NCBI GenBank assembly: GCA_051294375.1 | Contig: CM119268.1 | Span: 6,734,676 to 6,798,675, forward strand | Source: Paraspadella gotoi | Taxonomy: Eukaryota; Chaetognatha | Direction of reading: 5' to 3' | Length of the DNA stretch: 64,000 nt | Part shown: one piece after another, positions 41,309-53,408 of the stretch | How positions within the stretch are numbered: the first letter of the stretch is position 1 | How the letters are laid out: each line of letters starts with the position of its first letter | Notes under the pieces: generated by a model | Told to the model about the DNA's origin: nothing | Databases searched by the model: none | The model's input: the letters and a program-made list of their open reading frames with translations, nothing else | Translations under genes and position numbers: made by a program

Positions 41309-44221
41309 ATGACGAAAAAGGGATGTCCGACCTGCAACACGACGACGAGATGGAACCTAGTGGCCAACCCGAGCTACGTGGATCCGCCCAAGCCGGTCAT
41401 CCTGCCAGAGTTGGTACAGTCCTGCAAGGAAGTCTGCACTCCGATCATCAAGGTCGAGGTCCCCAAGTACGCCTTCAAGTATCCCAACTTCGATCGGCTC
41501 AAACTGGCCACCATCAAGGATTCCATTCATCACCCAAGGATGCCGGCGGTGAGACTTAGAGATGGGATTTGAGGGACAGACTGACTGAAGGATCCCGAGT
41601 CAGGATGGCAAAGAGAGGGAGGAATAGTTTTGGACATAGAGATGGAGAGACGGGAGTAACCGAATAAAAAGACAAAGGGACAGACGAAAGGACAGGACGA
41701 AGGGACCCGAAGGACAGAAAGAAAGATGAGTAAATTCTTTGTGAACGACTTGGTTCTCAGGTGCCGACGCTGCGACGAATCGATCGAGACGATCAACTCT
41801 GCAAATTGGCCGACGAACACGTGAGAACCAGCATCGAATGCGGGAAGCCTTTTTACGAGTAATTCACTTTTCTTGCATCACTTCTCGCCATTTCTAACTC
41901 TTTTGCATCACTTCTCGCCATTTCTCACTCTTTTGCATCGCTTCGCGCCTTTCTTCCTCACACTACTCACTATTTCTAATCGCTCCTTACCATTTCGCAC
42001 CATTTAAACCCCACTCCTAATGATTTCGAACTTACCCAACCTCTCTCACATCCTCTCCATCCACCCCACCTTCCCCTTCAAAGACGATCGACGGACCCCA
42101 AAGTGGAGATCCCCGAGGGATTGGAGACGGTGATCCGAAAGCAGGCGCCTCACCCTTCAAGTTACGATCCTCACCTCGTCATCGTCTGTCCCGAGATCAA
42201 AGAGGGCAGGCAACCGCCGAGGAACTTTTCGGGTGATCCGACCGGATCGAGGGTCAAGGTGGGTCAAGAGAATGTTAGGGTTGGTTCCAGAAGGGAGGGG
42301 AAAGTCTTTCGGCAAGAAGACGGCTTTGTTTTCGGGTAAGGGCTCAGGACTTACTTATGAATGTTTCCTAATTAAGGTCTTATAAAGTTTAACATGTAAA
42401 TAAAAATTGTCGTATTGGATGAACGTAAGTAATGTTTTGTAATATTTTTAATATTTTGTTATATTTTGCCAAAGCTAGGGCAAAGTGACCGTGGGGAATG
42501 ACCGGCTCTGAGAAAGAGGAGAGAGGAAGGGTTTAGAGAGAGAGACCGATAGGAAGTCGCCTCAATTTGTTGTTTATTCCTTTGTAATAATTGTTGTCAA
42601 CGTGCTAATTGTTTCCATTGGCTATTACACATTTCAAAGGTTGAATTCATCCGAAATCCGACGAAGCCCAAACAGTTCGAGCCTCGTGGTTATCCTATAG
42701 AAGAATGGCGCGACTTTCTCGATCAAGTAAATTATAGCCTAATGAAATGAATATTGACTATATACTGCACATTAACTTGCACATTTAAATTTGAAAGCTT
42801 CTAGTCATATTTTAACATCTCTCGACTGTTAACTGTTAACTAGTCATTAAATCACTAAGTCGTGATTGTAACTACATAAAATAAAAACATGTATATCATT
42901 GTATAAACGATTTTAACGATATAATTTAAAACAACTTGCTCTTTTGTTGATATCCGTTTCCCACTAGGACCCCGCCGATCGCTACATCGCGCCGCCAGAG
43001 GCGCCACTATCCAGCGATCAACACTGGGTGGGTTACGGAGTCGTCTATCAAAAACTGGATCACGGGGACCCGACGAGAAAGCCGAGAGAAAAGTGGAGGG
43101 TGAGTACTGGAGGGAGTGGGTGGGTACTGGGTAAGGTTTAAAAGGGTGGATGTGAGGGAGGAAGATGCAGGACCGGCGGAAATGAGGTGGAAGATGATCA
43201 AGGGGAAGAAAGAGAGGAAGACTACGGCAGGAGAAAAGGTAAGGTGACGATTGTCGTCCTAAAAAGGTGAGGAAGGAAGGAAGAAAGGAGTCTTCATTAC
43301 TAACTTGCTCTTTCGCACGTTGAATTTAGTTTTGAAAAATTATAGCAGCTTCTCAGACACGGCAGGGTCAGACACGTCTCTTCTTTTAGTTCCCCGAGTA
43401 GTTATCACAAGATTACAAATACGATCGTTTAAGTAATCGAATTAGTTTTAGTGGTATTTTGATAAGATAAAAATCCTCATCGAATTACTAAACAAGAAAC
43501 TTTCTCATTCCCCCCCAAAAAATATAAAGTTTTAGTTTTCGACAAAGACCGCCAGTCTCTTGGCAATCCTAACTTTCTTCGCTTCCCTCTCGCCCACCAT
43601 CTTCCCATCCCCTGCACCTCCCCACCTCCAGCGCGCCCTCCGCGGCTACCACAACCTGGAAGGTCGCGGCCAACGCCCCATTCCCTCCGACAAGCTGGAT
43701 ATCTTCCGGCGGCAGGCGCTGGGAAGGGGGAACTGCTGGTGGCCGCCGAGGGTGTCGTCGGAACCTTGGAAGTCGAATCATTATTACTTCGACAACACGG
43801 ATCCCATGCAGGTTTTGGTCTGGGAAGGATGTTCATTTGCCTCACCTATCTAGTGGGGGTCGAAATTATAAAACATTAATATTTTACAATAATAGACTTT
43901 GAAATTTAAAAATTTTAAATCTTAAAGTTTCAAAATTTTAAAAATTATAAATGTCTAGAATTATAAACTAAACTTTTATACTAATAATAAAAGTTTTAAA
44001 AATAATGTTTTAAAATTCCGAAATTATAACCTTTAATCCTTCCGATATTCCAATTTTTTTTCAAATTGTCAAATTTTAAACTTACCCCACGCCTCACTCC
44101 CCTTTACCACGCCCAACCTTTCCAGCACTTAACTTCCGGTCCGAGATCTGCGCCGTTTGAATTCGATTGTCGACGCACAACTCGCGTCGTGTACGATAGA
44201 GGGCTTCACACCACGAACTGA
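41309..44221 (+). CDS. unrecognised 335-aa protein, 7 exons
   Basis: Exons, all in phase: 41309-41548, 41761-41858, 42084-42258, 42640-42726, 42968-43099, 43632-43811 and 44126-44221. The protein starts MTKKGCPTCNTTTRWNLVAN and has no signal peptide, membrane span or obvious enzyme motif. It is rich in Pro, Trp, Tyr, Arg and Asp with many short PxP turns (YVDPPKPVILPEL, KVEVPKYAFKYP, RNPTKPKQFEPRGYP, HWVGYGVVYQKL, RGNCWWPPRVSSEPW, NHYYFDNTDPMQHL). This extended, aromatic-rich style is seen in structural proteins, including microtubule inner proteins, but I cannot assign a family. In exon 2 the codon after the donor reads TAA, so intron removal is required. A poly(A) signal follows at 44353. 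Codon use matches the recognised genes. Confidence 0.72.
41874..41950. repeat. 30-bp tandem repeat in an intron
   Basis: About 2.6 units of TGCATCACTTCTCGCCATTT plus ten bases, in intron 2 of the 335-residue gene. Confidence 0.85.
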
Positions 44222-44352
44222 ATTCACACAGTCGATCGACTTCAAATTCGTGATGTCGATACTCGATGCCATCGCAGATTCTTTCATCGGCTCTTTTGAT
44301 TAATTATTCAAATTAATAAGTAATAAGTATTAAGGTAGTCTAGTAGTTTAAC

Positions 44353-44358
44353 AATAAA
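44353..44358 (+). terminator. poly(A) signal of the 335-aa gene
   Basis: AATAAA about 130 bases after the stop at 44221. Confidence 0.55.
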
Positions 44359-45236
44359 GACCATATATTTTTTACGATTTTCTTTTATTTCGGTGGCGAA
44401 CTGATACATAGACTTAGATGATTTGAACACATTTTAAACCGGATATTAAAGCTAAGTTCCCGTTTATGTTAGTTAATTCGCTGACTACAGATGCTAAATT
44501 TAGGTGTCCATGTACGTCACAGTGCTGTCAAAACTTTGAAAAAAAATTAAGAAGCATTGTTAAAATAAATATAAAACAGGCGGCAAGTATTCCTAGAAAA
44601 TGATATTTTGAAATTGAAAAGGATATTCATTTGCGCCTCAGGGATTGTCTAGGACTGTAAAAAGATTTAGGAGCGATTTCTTAAGTTAAAATAATAATTT
44701 TCACCTAAAAATTATATTTGTTCTATTTAATTTTTATTTAATTTAGAATACTAAGCAGTTAATTTTCACATCATGAATGTAGAAGGATTGTTTGGGGATT
44801 TAAAGCAACGTTTAAAAAATAAATATTACTTGTTTTGCCAATTTTTTAACAAGTTTTTTTTCTGTTAAAGTCTCTGCTTATCGTCAAAGTTATAGCTTAA
44901 AAAAACTGTTCGCCTCAGGTTATGAACTTCAGATTTATTAAAAAAAGCAAAAAAAAAAAAAAAAAACTAGACTTGCTGCAGTTACTTTTTCTGTCGTTCA
45001 TTTGGTGCATTTGCGTCAGCGAACCACTTTGAGTTATATTTACCTAATTCTCGAACCTTCCACCCAAACGTATACTTATATCAAATCAAGCTTAAGCAAC
45101 AGTTAAAGAAATTAATAAAAAACTAATGAAGTCATTCCAAAAAGTTTATTCTTCACCCCTCTCCCCGAGAAGCAACATCGCCCAGATCACCACTTGCCAA
45201 CACCTGTTGGCGCCCGAGAGAGAGAGAGAGAGAGGG

Positions 45237-45293
<57 letters not shown>

Positions 45294-46159
45294 AGAGAGA
45301 GAGAGAGAGAGAGAACGGCAGGCGCGACCTTTTTTTTTTGCGGAATAACTCTTTGTTTATTTTCGTTCGTTCTGTTACTCGTTTACACTTCCAACTTTGG
45401 ACGAACGCGAGAGAAAATTGTTTATATAAACAAAAGAATCGCGAATGAAAACAAGAAAAGATTTTACGCTTAAAATCCGATCCAGATTCTTCGGTAGCAT
45501 TTTACTATTTTTAGTGCCCTTGGTTGTTTTTTTTTCAACGGTTTTTCACATTTTTAAAAACGTAAAGATTTTGTAAAAACAATGGATAATCATTTGAATC
45601 TTATTGAATAATGTTTTCTTTTTTTTATAGATTTGAAACTCACTTTTATCGTTAGCATAATATTCCCCCCCCTCTTGGTAGCTGGGGGGGAGTACGATTC
45701 GTTAAAATTAAATTGTAATTTAAACTAGAAAGTAAAAACTAATTAAAACACAGAGCGTACTTTCCTCTTTTCTTTACCATCTTTCTACGCGCTCTATTTC
45801 AAAACTTTGCTCTTCTACCTTTCGCCACTCGCTCCTCCTCCTCGCCCCTTTTCCTCTTCCTCCCTTCCTTCCTCTTCGCCCCTCCTACCCCTCCTCCTCC
45901 CCATTCGCCACTCCCTCTTCACTCTTCCTTCTCCGCCTGTCGCGAGCCAAAAAAAGTTATTGAATATTGACTATTGAGTCATTTATTCCTTTTGTTGACG
46001 TTCAAACCCTGAAACCGGACATTTACTCGGCCTCGCGAAACGGGAGCCCCCGGGGCGCATAAAAAGTGAGAGGGAGAGGGCGTTTTAAATTAGAGGAGAA
46101 GATGGATTAAAAAAGGGAGAGAGAGAGAGAGAGAGAGAAGAGAGAGAAGATGAGAGGAC

Positions 46160-46194
<35 letters not shown>

Positions 46195-46283
46195 CGCGAT
46201 TATTTGTCCCAAGAAAAGGGAAGGCTTTTCTTTCTTCTCAATGTTACAATAATTGACTTACTTTTCCCTTTCAAATCTAAAAG
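44359..46283. other. non-coding spacer
   Basis: AT-rich DNA with poly(A) (44950-44966), (GA)n (45219-45314, 46116-46194) and pyrimidine tracts (45830-45930). No coding-like frame. Confidence 0.5.
45219..45314. repeat. (GA)n microsatellite
   Basis: Nearly pure GA dinucleotides with a short GGGG interruption. Confidence 0.95.
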
Positions 46284-46849
46284 ATGACTCCGGACATTCA
46301 TCCCTTTACACTTTTCTTAACCTTCATCCTTGTTTGCACAAACTTGATACAATCGAAAAGGGGCGGAGCAATCGCCTCGGGTTCGGTACGCGACTATTAA
46401 TCTCAACATTTAAATCAACACACACTTCATTTGTCTATTTTGTTTTTTTCTGGGAACCCTGTCATCAAATTTGGATCTATTTTAACCTTGTTCTCGAAAA
46501 ACTTGTCTGTCTTTAATGGGAGTAAAGGATAGAAACTCTTTAGTTTCTATCAGACTATCTTCCACCGTTGTCAGCCTTCAATCTTTTAGTTTCGAGTTGA
46601 TTTTCTGATAAAACTTCAAAGCGATAGGTATAGCTTTATGATTAAATGCATTGACGAATTAGTTTTCAGAGAGCAGTAAAAAATTTGAAACGTGGAGATT
46701 GGGGAAAACTCGGTCACAGTGAGACGAATGGGGATTCGCCGGCTCCGGTCATTTACGGCCGAGTGATACCGGAGGCGGAAGAAACGGCGGTGGGGACAGT
46801 GGGGGAGGCGGAGGCGGCGGAGGCGGCGGAGGCGGCGGAGGCGGAGTAG
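46284..46849 (+). CDS. candidate small secreted precursor (93 aa, 2 exons)
   Basis: Exon 1 (46284-46385) encodes 34 residues starting MTPDIHP with a hydrophobic core (FTLFLTFILVCTNLI) typical of a signal peptide, ending at a GTACGC donor. After 284 bp, an acceptor TTTTCAG opens exon 2 (46670-46849) in phase: RAVKNLKRGDWGKLGHSETN, then SPAPVIYGRVIPEAEE and an acidic Glu/Ala repeat to a TAG. Dibasic KR pairs follow the signal region and precede GDWGKLGHS, as in prohormones. The end of exon 2 lies in a (GGAGGC)n tract whose other frame is poly-Gly, so the true C terminus is uncertain. The signal peptide and the splice sites could be chance; no homologue is recognised. Confidence 0.35.
46805..46846. 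repeat. (GGAGGCGGC)n GC-rich repeat
   Basis: G-rich plus strand with many GGAGGC units, a possible G-quadruplex. It overlaps the end of the candidate precursor. Confidence 0.85.
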
Positions 46850-47815
46850 GAAGCGGCGGACGTGGAAGTAATACAGAAATGTTTATTAATGTCACCTTTG
46901 TCTTTTTTTTTATCTCTTCTATTTCTAACCGACTTCTGATTTTTGCTCCATTTCCGGCAGTCAAAAAAAAAACAACAACAAAAAAACCGTTTGAAAAAGA
47001 AACACTGTTTTTTTTTACTCGATGAATCTGCCTAACTTCCCTCTCTTCATCTTCCCCCCCCCGTTAACGTATATAAAAGCAAAACGCAATTATCCAGTTT
47101 TTTGTTTGATCCACATTTTAACGAAAGTTTTTTTCTCGCGAAGTTAAAACAAATAAGTCAAAACAGGAAAAAAAAACACTGGCAATTGAAAACAAGAAAA
47201 AAAACTGAAGGTCGAGTCGCAACCTAAAAAAAAAGGACGGTGCCACAAGCGGAACTTCACAAATTGTTTACAAATCTTGCGATCGATCGATGTCACGTGC
47301 GCATGAATTTGAATTGACGTAACGACTCTACTAATTTTTCAGACGTCATTACATTCAATCAATTTTATTCGATTAAAAAACATCTAGCTGTATTTGAGTA
47401 CAATATACGAAATCTCGAAATTTAAAACATATTTTTTCTTTTCGCTACTTTTAATAATCCTGACATAGAATCTTCGGAAATTCTCTCAATTCTCACTGAT
47501 TTTTTTTTAACTCTTTTTAATTCTAAATTAAACATAAACTAATCTCTGGACAGAAGAAGTAAGAATTTTTTCTCTCCCTCTACCGTGAACAAAGTTGAAT
47601 GAAATCCAAGAAATTAATCGTCTCATCTATTCATTGCTCTTTTTTTTTTCAATCCCTTCTGATATTTTTTATCCTCTTGTAGATTCCAATTTAATTATCT
47701 CCATGAGAAAATCCCATACCGTTCTGCTGCCGGAAAAATGTTTAGCAAAATAGTTTACTAGGGGGGGGCAGGGACGGGAGAAGGAGGAGATGGGGGGGGA
47801 TGAGGAGAAAAAACG

Positions 47816-47828
47816 GTTGCCAAGCAAC
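47816..47828. promoter_or_regulatory. RFX-type X-box
   Basis: GTTGCCAAGCAAC is a near-perfect inverted repeat that fits the RFX consensus (GTNRCC, spacer, RGYAAC). In animals such sites often control ciliary genes. No gene start is apparent nearby. Confidence 0.35.
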
Positions 47829-50126
47829 ATGATGTCTCTTCCTTTGTATTCTCTGTTGGTTGTGAGGCTGCCAAGATATATTATGCCCTATTGTTGTTGC
47901 CACGAATCCTGTGGAATCTGGCTGGGTCTTTTTTCGTCCGATTGCCTTTGGTTGTAACACACGCTTTCTCTTATTATTTTTCATCGCAATGTATAATACT
48001 GAGAATGAGAAAAAACGTTATATATCCATCTAATAAATTAATATAATGAAATCGAATATCATAAAATAAGTAATTCTCATATTAAAACTAAGAAACCCTT
48101 TCTGTCATTAGAAGAAATTTTTTTCACAGTAGAAAAGAAAAAAAAAAATTCCATCGACGCGAACGGTTTTTTCGTTCCCAGCCTTTCTCATAAAAAAAGG
48201 GCCCATAGATTCTCGATGGAAGATAAACCAATTTTCCGTTTGATTCAGAGCTTAAAATCAAAACTCGATGCGACCCACGAGTCTGTATGGGGAAATAGTT
48301 TTTCATACACAGGACGAATTTCAATAGACATGTATGAAATGACTAAAATGACAAAATGACAAATGACATGGACGAGATTTGAATAGAATGAAATATAATG
48401 ACAAAGTAAAAAGGAAAAGAAAAAAAGGACTTTAAAACTTATTTTTTGTAGTTAAGGAACAATCTTTTTTTAAAATATTGTTAGAATCCTTGAAAAATTA
48501 TGAAAGTGATATTTTTAAAATTTTCTGCCGAACGTTTTAAAAAGTTTAACGCTTAAAATTAAATGAATTTACAACAATATGCAAATGAGATTAAGAAGAA
48601 TTAGGATGTAAATCAAGCAATTCTCCGCGAACTAATAATAAAAATTAAGATAATCACCTCAACCGTAAATATAATATATATTATATAATATATCATTCTA
48701 AACGCTTTTTTCAAAATATCTTTATTTGTACAAACATTTCGCTTCTCTTAGATGTTTTTTTCAGTATTGATTAATAAAAAGTGAAGAGAATTCAATTCCA
48801 GTTGTTGACCTGAAAAATTTAAGATAAATCTTAAAAAAAAATGAATAACAACAACAACATAACAACAACTTCTCGTTTATCGTTTCAATTAATAATTTCG
48901 CGCTTTTTTGGTTACTTGATGAAAAGTTAAGATCGCTCAAGGATGGAATTCTAGATAAAAAATGGATAAAATTTAAAATATGAATTCGAGAATTTGAAAA
49001 AAAAAATATTTACCAACTATAAAAATTATCTTTTTCGAGATTTAAAATATTTTCTGTTGGAATTCTTATTCTCGGCTAAACGATTCTATTTATCCCAGCG
49101 TGCGGAATTAATTAATTGCTATCTGCAAATCTTTATTCCCGAAATGGCTGCAATCGCGTCGGTCAGGTAACACCTCGTTTCCGTCTTTTTCAATTATCAC
49201 TCATAACCATCTTACTCTCTCTCTCTCTGCCTTCTTTTTTTTCCCTCTTTCAAACTTTCTGTCGTTCTTCCCTTTTTTTTCCCTCTCTCTCTCTCTTTTT
49301 TTTTTACTATTTTCACTCCTTTTGTTTTTGCGTAATGACGGGGTTAGTTGACTTTTTAAAAAAGATTTAAAAAAATCCATTTCGAGAGGAAGAAAAAAAA
49401 GTTTTTTTAAAAAAAAAAGGGAATAAAATTTATGAGATTTATGAGATTTATGACAGAAGTGGAAACTTGAACGGAATGAGGGACGAATAAAGAAGAAACA
49501 AATGGTAACAAAACGCCGAAAGACGACGACGACGACGAAGACGACGACGAAGAGAAAAAATGGAGTGAGACGAGCCTCAACGAAATTTATTGCCATGTTC
49601 CGCGTTTTAAGTAGTGACAAACGGACAGACGGACTCAAATCGAGAAAAAAAAATGTTTCGTCGACCGACGAAAGTCTTTTTTTTTTTTTACTCATAACCG
49701 TTGTTCGTGCTCTTTTAACTTTCTAATTTTTTTTTTCATGTTGAGTAATAATAATAAAAATTGCTCGTGTATATTTTTTAAAATTTCATTTGCATATAGT
49801 AGTTATCCTAATTCCAGTGCTTTAAGATATAAGAACTCGAGTTGTTTTCGTAGAAACATTTTTAATATCCCTAAATAGTATCTTCCATATTTGATGTGGA
49901 TGCGAATTTTCGGTGAATGGAATCAATTGTCATTAGACGGATTGGGGATTGAGAAACTTCTTAACCGACCAAAGGGAAGTAAGAATTGCAAGGAGCAAAT
50001 ATTTTAAAAAAATAGACGGATCTCGTAAAATTCCGGAAAAATTCCATCTCTTAGCCAACTTAGCACACTGCGTGCCAGGTCTGGCCTAATTTTAGACCGT
50101 TTAGCCAGTAAAAAAATGATCTGGCA

Positions 50127-50151
50127 NNNNNNNNNNNNNNNNNNNNNNNNN
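50127..50151. other. 25-N assembly gap
   Basis: Sequence reads CTGGCA before and TGGCA after the gap, which suggests overlapping ends. Confidence 1.
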
Positions 50152-50312
50152 TGGCATCATTCGAAATGTGAAAAAAAATTGAGGGTTTTCTACCTACAGC
50201 ATTGATAGAGTATAAAAAAACAATGCCCGACTACACCATCACTTCTTTATCCGTTCTTCTCCTTCCTTTTTCCCAAAACCCCCTCCCCACGTGGTATTGT
50301 CTTTAATATTAG

Positions 50313-50717
50313 AGCAAGACGTCATCCCGGGTTCTTCGTTGCTCTCCGTCCGCCTCGTACAGAGGTCGCGGCCGAGGTGAGCATCACAGTTTGCACTTTG
50401 GCCACTCATATCAGTGGCCCGACACCGACCCCAATGGCCCGGAATGGAGGTCCGCCTGCCAGCATCACACGGGAGTTTCATCGGGAAGCGCGCAAGTGCG
50501 GGACCGGACCGGACTTCACCACTTATGGCCCTCGTTGCGCGTCAGGACGCGTGGTGCCCTGATCCCCGAAATAGATATTGAGGAAGCCTGCCCCTCCTAT
50601 CCCCTCGCCTGGTCTCTCGTTTCGTCTCTTTCATCTTCGTCCGCCCCATGTCTCCAGCTCGTGACGGGCATGCTGCTACATGACGGTTCCTCTACAGGAC
50701 TCCCTTGCCCACAATAG
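50313..50717 (+). CDS. coding-like exon, product unrecognised
   Basis: An acceptor-like TTAATATTAG precedes 135 codons open to TAG at 50715. The frame has the C/G-ending codon pattern of real genes here and an ordinary composition in its first half: SRVLRCSPSASYRGRGRGEH, FGHSYQWPDTDPNGPEW, then GALIPEIDIEEACPSYPLAW; the last third is Ser/Leu-rich. The GC level is much higher than the surroundings. I do not recognise the product, and no upstream exon or start is established (the ATG at 50223 is in a short frame that stops). Other frames here are also open for 60-75 codons, so this could be a GC-rich repeat instead. Confidence 0.35.
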   Translation, partial: SKTSSRVLRCSPSASYRGRGRGEHHSLHFGHSYQWPDTDPNGPEWRSACQHHTGVSSGSAQVRDRTGLHHLWPSLRVRTRGALIPEIDIEEACPSYPLAWSLVSSLSSSSAPCLQLVTGMLLHDGSSTGLPCPQ

Positions 50718-51520
50718 GACTCTTCATTTCCACTCTCATCAGTCTCTCGTCTCTCTCCGTCTACGACGTGTGAAACTTTACCGAAAGTCATCCGATCTGC
50801 GTCTAAGCGGTACAGCCACCTCTTCACCCTGTGAATCGAAACTGAAGTCGTCTACAATCTCACCTTTAATTCTTTCCAGCCGATCGTTCACCGCCGTTCA
50901 CTCCTTCGGTCCTCGCAACTCCAAGATGTTCGCTCGCGCGTGAAAAACGTCAATTCACGGCCCCCCGGGTATTTTAATTTAATATTCATCTCCGAGATGT
51001 CTACTCATTCTTTCAAAATTGTCTTTTCAAAAAAAACCGTCGGGCGCGCCTTTCAAGAAACTTGACTTTGAAGAAATCAATCAATAGCTTGATTCATTCA
51101 TTCATTCATCGCTTCGTGTGGCGGTGATTCATATTTTGATTATGAACAAATGAAAATAAACTATTCTCCTTGAAATAAAAAAAAGTGTTGTTGTTGTTGT
51201 CGTCGTCGTTTTCGTCAGCCTTCGCCATCTGCCTCCGGATTCGCGTGGCTTCGCTCTCCGTCATCCGGGACATTTCGCTCACATAAAAGAAATAAAAGAA
51301 ATAAAAATCTATTAATTTATTTATATTTTACGAGGAGATAGGAATTAAGAATCGCAGAGAGAGAAAGAGAGAAAGAGAGAGACAGAGAGCGAGAGAGAGA
51401 AAAATCAACAAGAAAGTGAAGTGAATTTGTTTTTTTGTGTGAAAGAGTCAAAGAGAGAAAAATGAGCAAAAAAATATTCTTCAATGAAAATCGGAACAGA
51501 TCTTAATTTTACTTTTTTTT

Positions 51521-51808
51521 NNNNNNNNNNNNNNNNNNNNNNNNNNNNNNNNNNNNNNNNNNNNNNNNNNNNNNNNNNNNNNNNNNNNNNNNNNNNNNNN
51601 NNNNNNNNNNNNNNNNNNNNNNNNNNNNNNNNNNNNNNNNNNNNNNNNNNNNNNNNNNNNNNNNNNNNNNNNNNNNNNNNNNNNNNNNNNNNNNNNNNNN
51701 NNNNNNNNNNNNNNNNNNNNNNNNNNNNNNNNNNNNNNNNNNNNNNNNNNNNNNNNNNNNNNNNNNNNNNNNNNNNNNNNNNNNNNNNNNNNNNNNNNNN
51801 NNNNNNNN
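51521..51808. other. assembly gap (288 N)
   Basis: Between T-rich and A-rich edges. The flanks 50950-53400 are AT-rich with GA, AAAG and (CGT)n tracts and no supported gene. Confidence 1.
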
Positions 51809-53408
51809 AAAACAAAAAGTGAAAAATTTAGATTTAAACTCACATCTTTTTAAACTTTTTATTTTTTTTATTTTTTAGAGAAAGCAGTTTTACTGTAGGC
51901 GTGAAAGAAAAAACAGCTGTTTTTGTTTTGCGTAACGCGGCTTCCTCCTTCCAGAAAGTAAAATGTTACGTTTTATGTCATCTGAGTCGTCGTCGTCGTC
52001 GTCGTCGTCGTCATCTTCTTTCTTCCAGTTGTTTCATATCGAAATAACATCTTACATTTCACTGAAGCACTTGGCGTAAAAAAATGTTAAATAAGTTGAG
52101 TGAAAAAGAGTTTATGTTTACGAGTTTATGAAATGAAGCTCGAAGACAAGAAATGAAATGAAATGAAAAGAAGCTCGAAGATAAGAAATCATAACTAAAA
52201 TATTTAGTAAAAGCTAAAATTATTTTTTTTATTAAAATACTATATAGTAAGGCACTTTCGCTCTGGCGGAAATAAACTATTTAAATTTTTAACAACTTGA
52301 TGCCAGTTTCCCTAGCAACCGTCACAATCAACCCATTAAATTTATCTCCGCCGGAAAAAGGCAAAAACTGAATTTTTATTTTCACTTTTTTTTTTCTTAT
52401 TTTTATTTCCGAGTCCAACGGGTTTTTAGTTTTACGATTTCGACTCAAAAGATTTGAATCTTTTTTATTCATCTTTTTATTTTGCCCAGTGGCCATGTTT
52501 TTTAAGCCTCGGCCTAAGTTTTTACGGTTCCATATTTTTTGTTCTTTATCTTTTTTTTTTTGGCAATGAAACGATGCCAAAGAGGAAAGGAAATAAAACT
52601 ATCGAAGTCCATAAGAAAACAAGATTGCAAAGTACGAAAAGTTCAATTTACAACTTTCAAATTACGCAATTTACATTTCTTACTACATTTTAACAAATCC
52701 CAACAAGCTGATTTGTATCTTACATTGGATAGTAATGGATAACTTAATGAACAAACTTACCTAACCATATTTAGAAGCTCAAAAGCGGCCAAGAAACCTC
52801 ACCGAGCATATGCAGTGAAATACTAAATCCTGCTAAACTCGATGCTCTTTTTTTTTCTTCTCATCTTTTCTCTCGGAACGTAATTGTCATTTTTAAGCCG
52901 AAATCTTAGTACAAAAAGTAAACAAAGAAAATCTCTCTCTACTTCTGCTTCTCCGCTACTTTTATATTTCCCCTCCAAAACTTTCGTCTCTCTCTTCTCA
53001 CGTCGCAAACTAATAAAAAAAAAAAAAAGAGCGAGAGCTCGAATCTCCGGCCACCCTAGGACCAAATAATTATTTAGGGAAGGAAAATTAACTAAAATCC
53101 CAACCGAGAAATTCGAGTTTGGGGCTAGCCATTTTTTTTTCCCTTTTTCCTTTGAGGAGATAGCGGCTAACTCATTCCTGTAAACGTTTTCATTCGTCAG
53201 TTGAATTGCTTTTGATTGGTTGAAAGTTTAGCATAATTTTACCCGGAGCAATGATCGTCTATCTTATTGTACTAGGTAATTAAGGATTCTTCTCTCCTTA
53301 TTTAATCTTATTTATTCAGTTTGAACGATAAGTTTTGTTTTTTTTTTTGCTTGTCGTTTTTTTTTAGAAGATAACAATTTAATTTTGTTCGCGGCTGTTA
53401 ATAGAATC

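Larger units (their letters stand above)
46850..50312. other. non-coding spacer with simple repeats
   Basis: Mostly AT-rich. Contains an RFX-like X-box (47816-47828), G-runs (47761-47802) and pyrimidine/purine tracts around 49215-49310 and 49378-49420. A 25-N gap at 50127-50151 has TGGCA on both edges. A TATA-like stretch lies at 50211. No supported gene. Confidence 0.5.
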
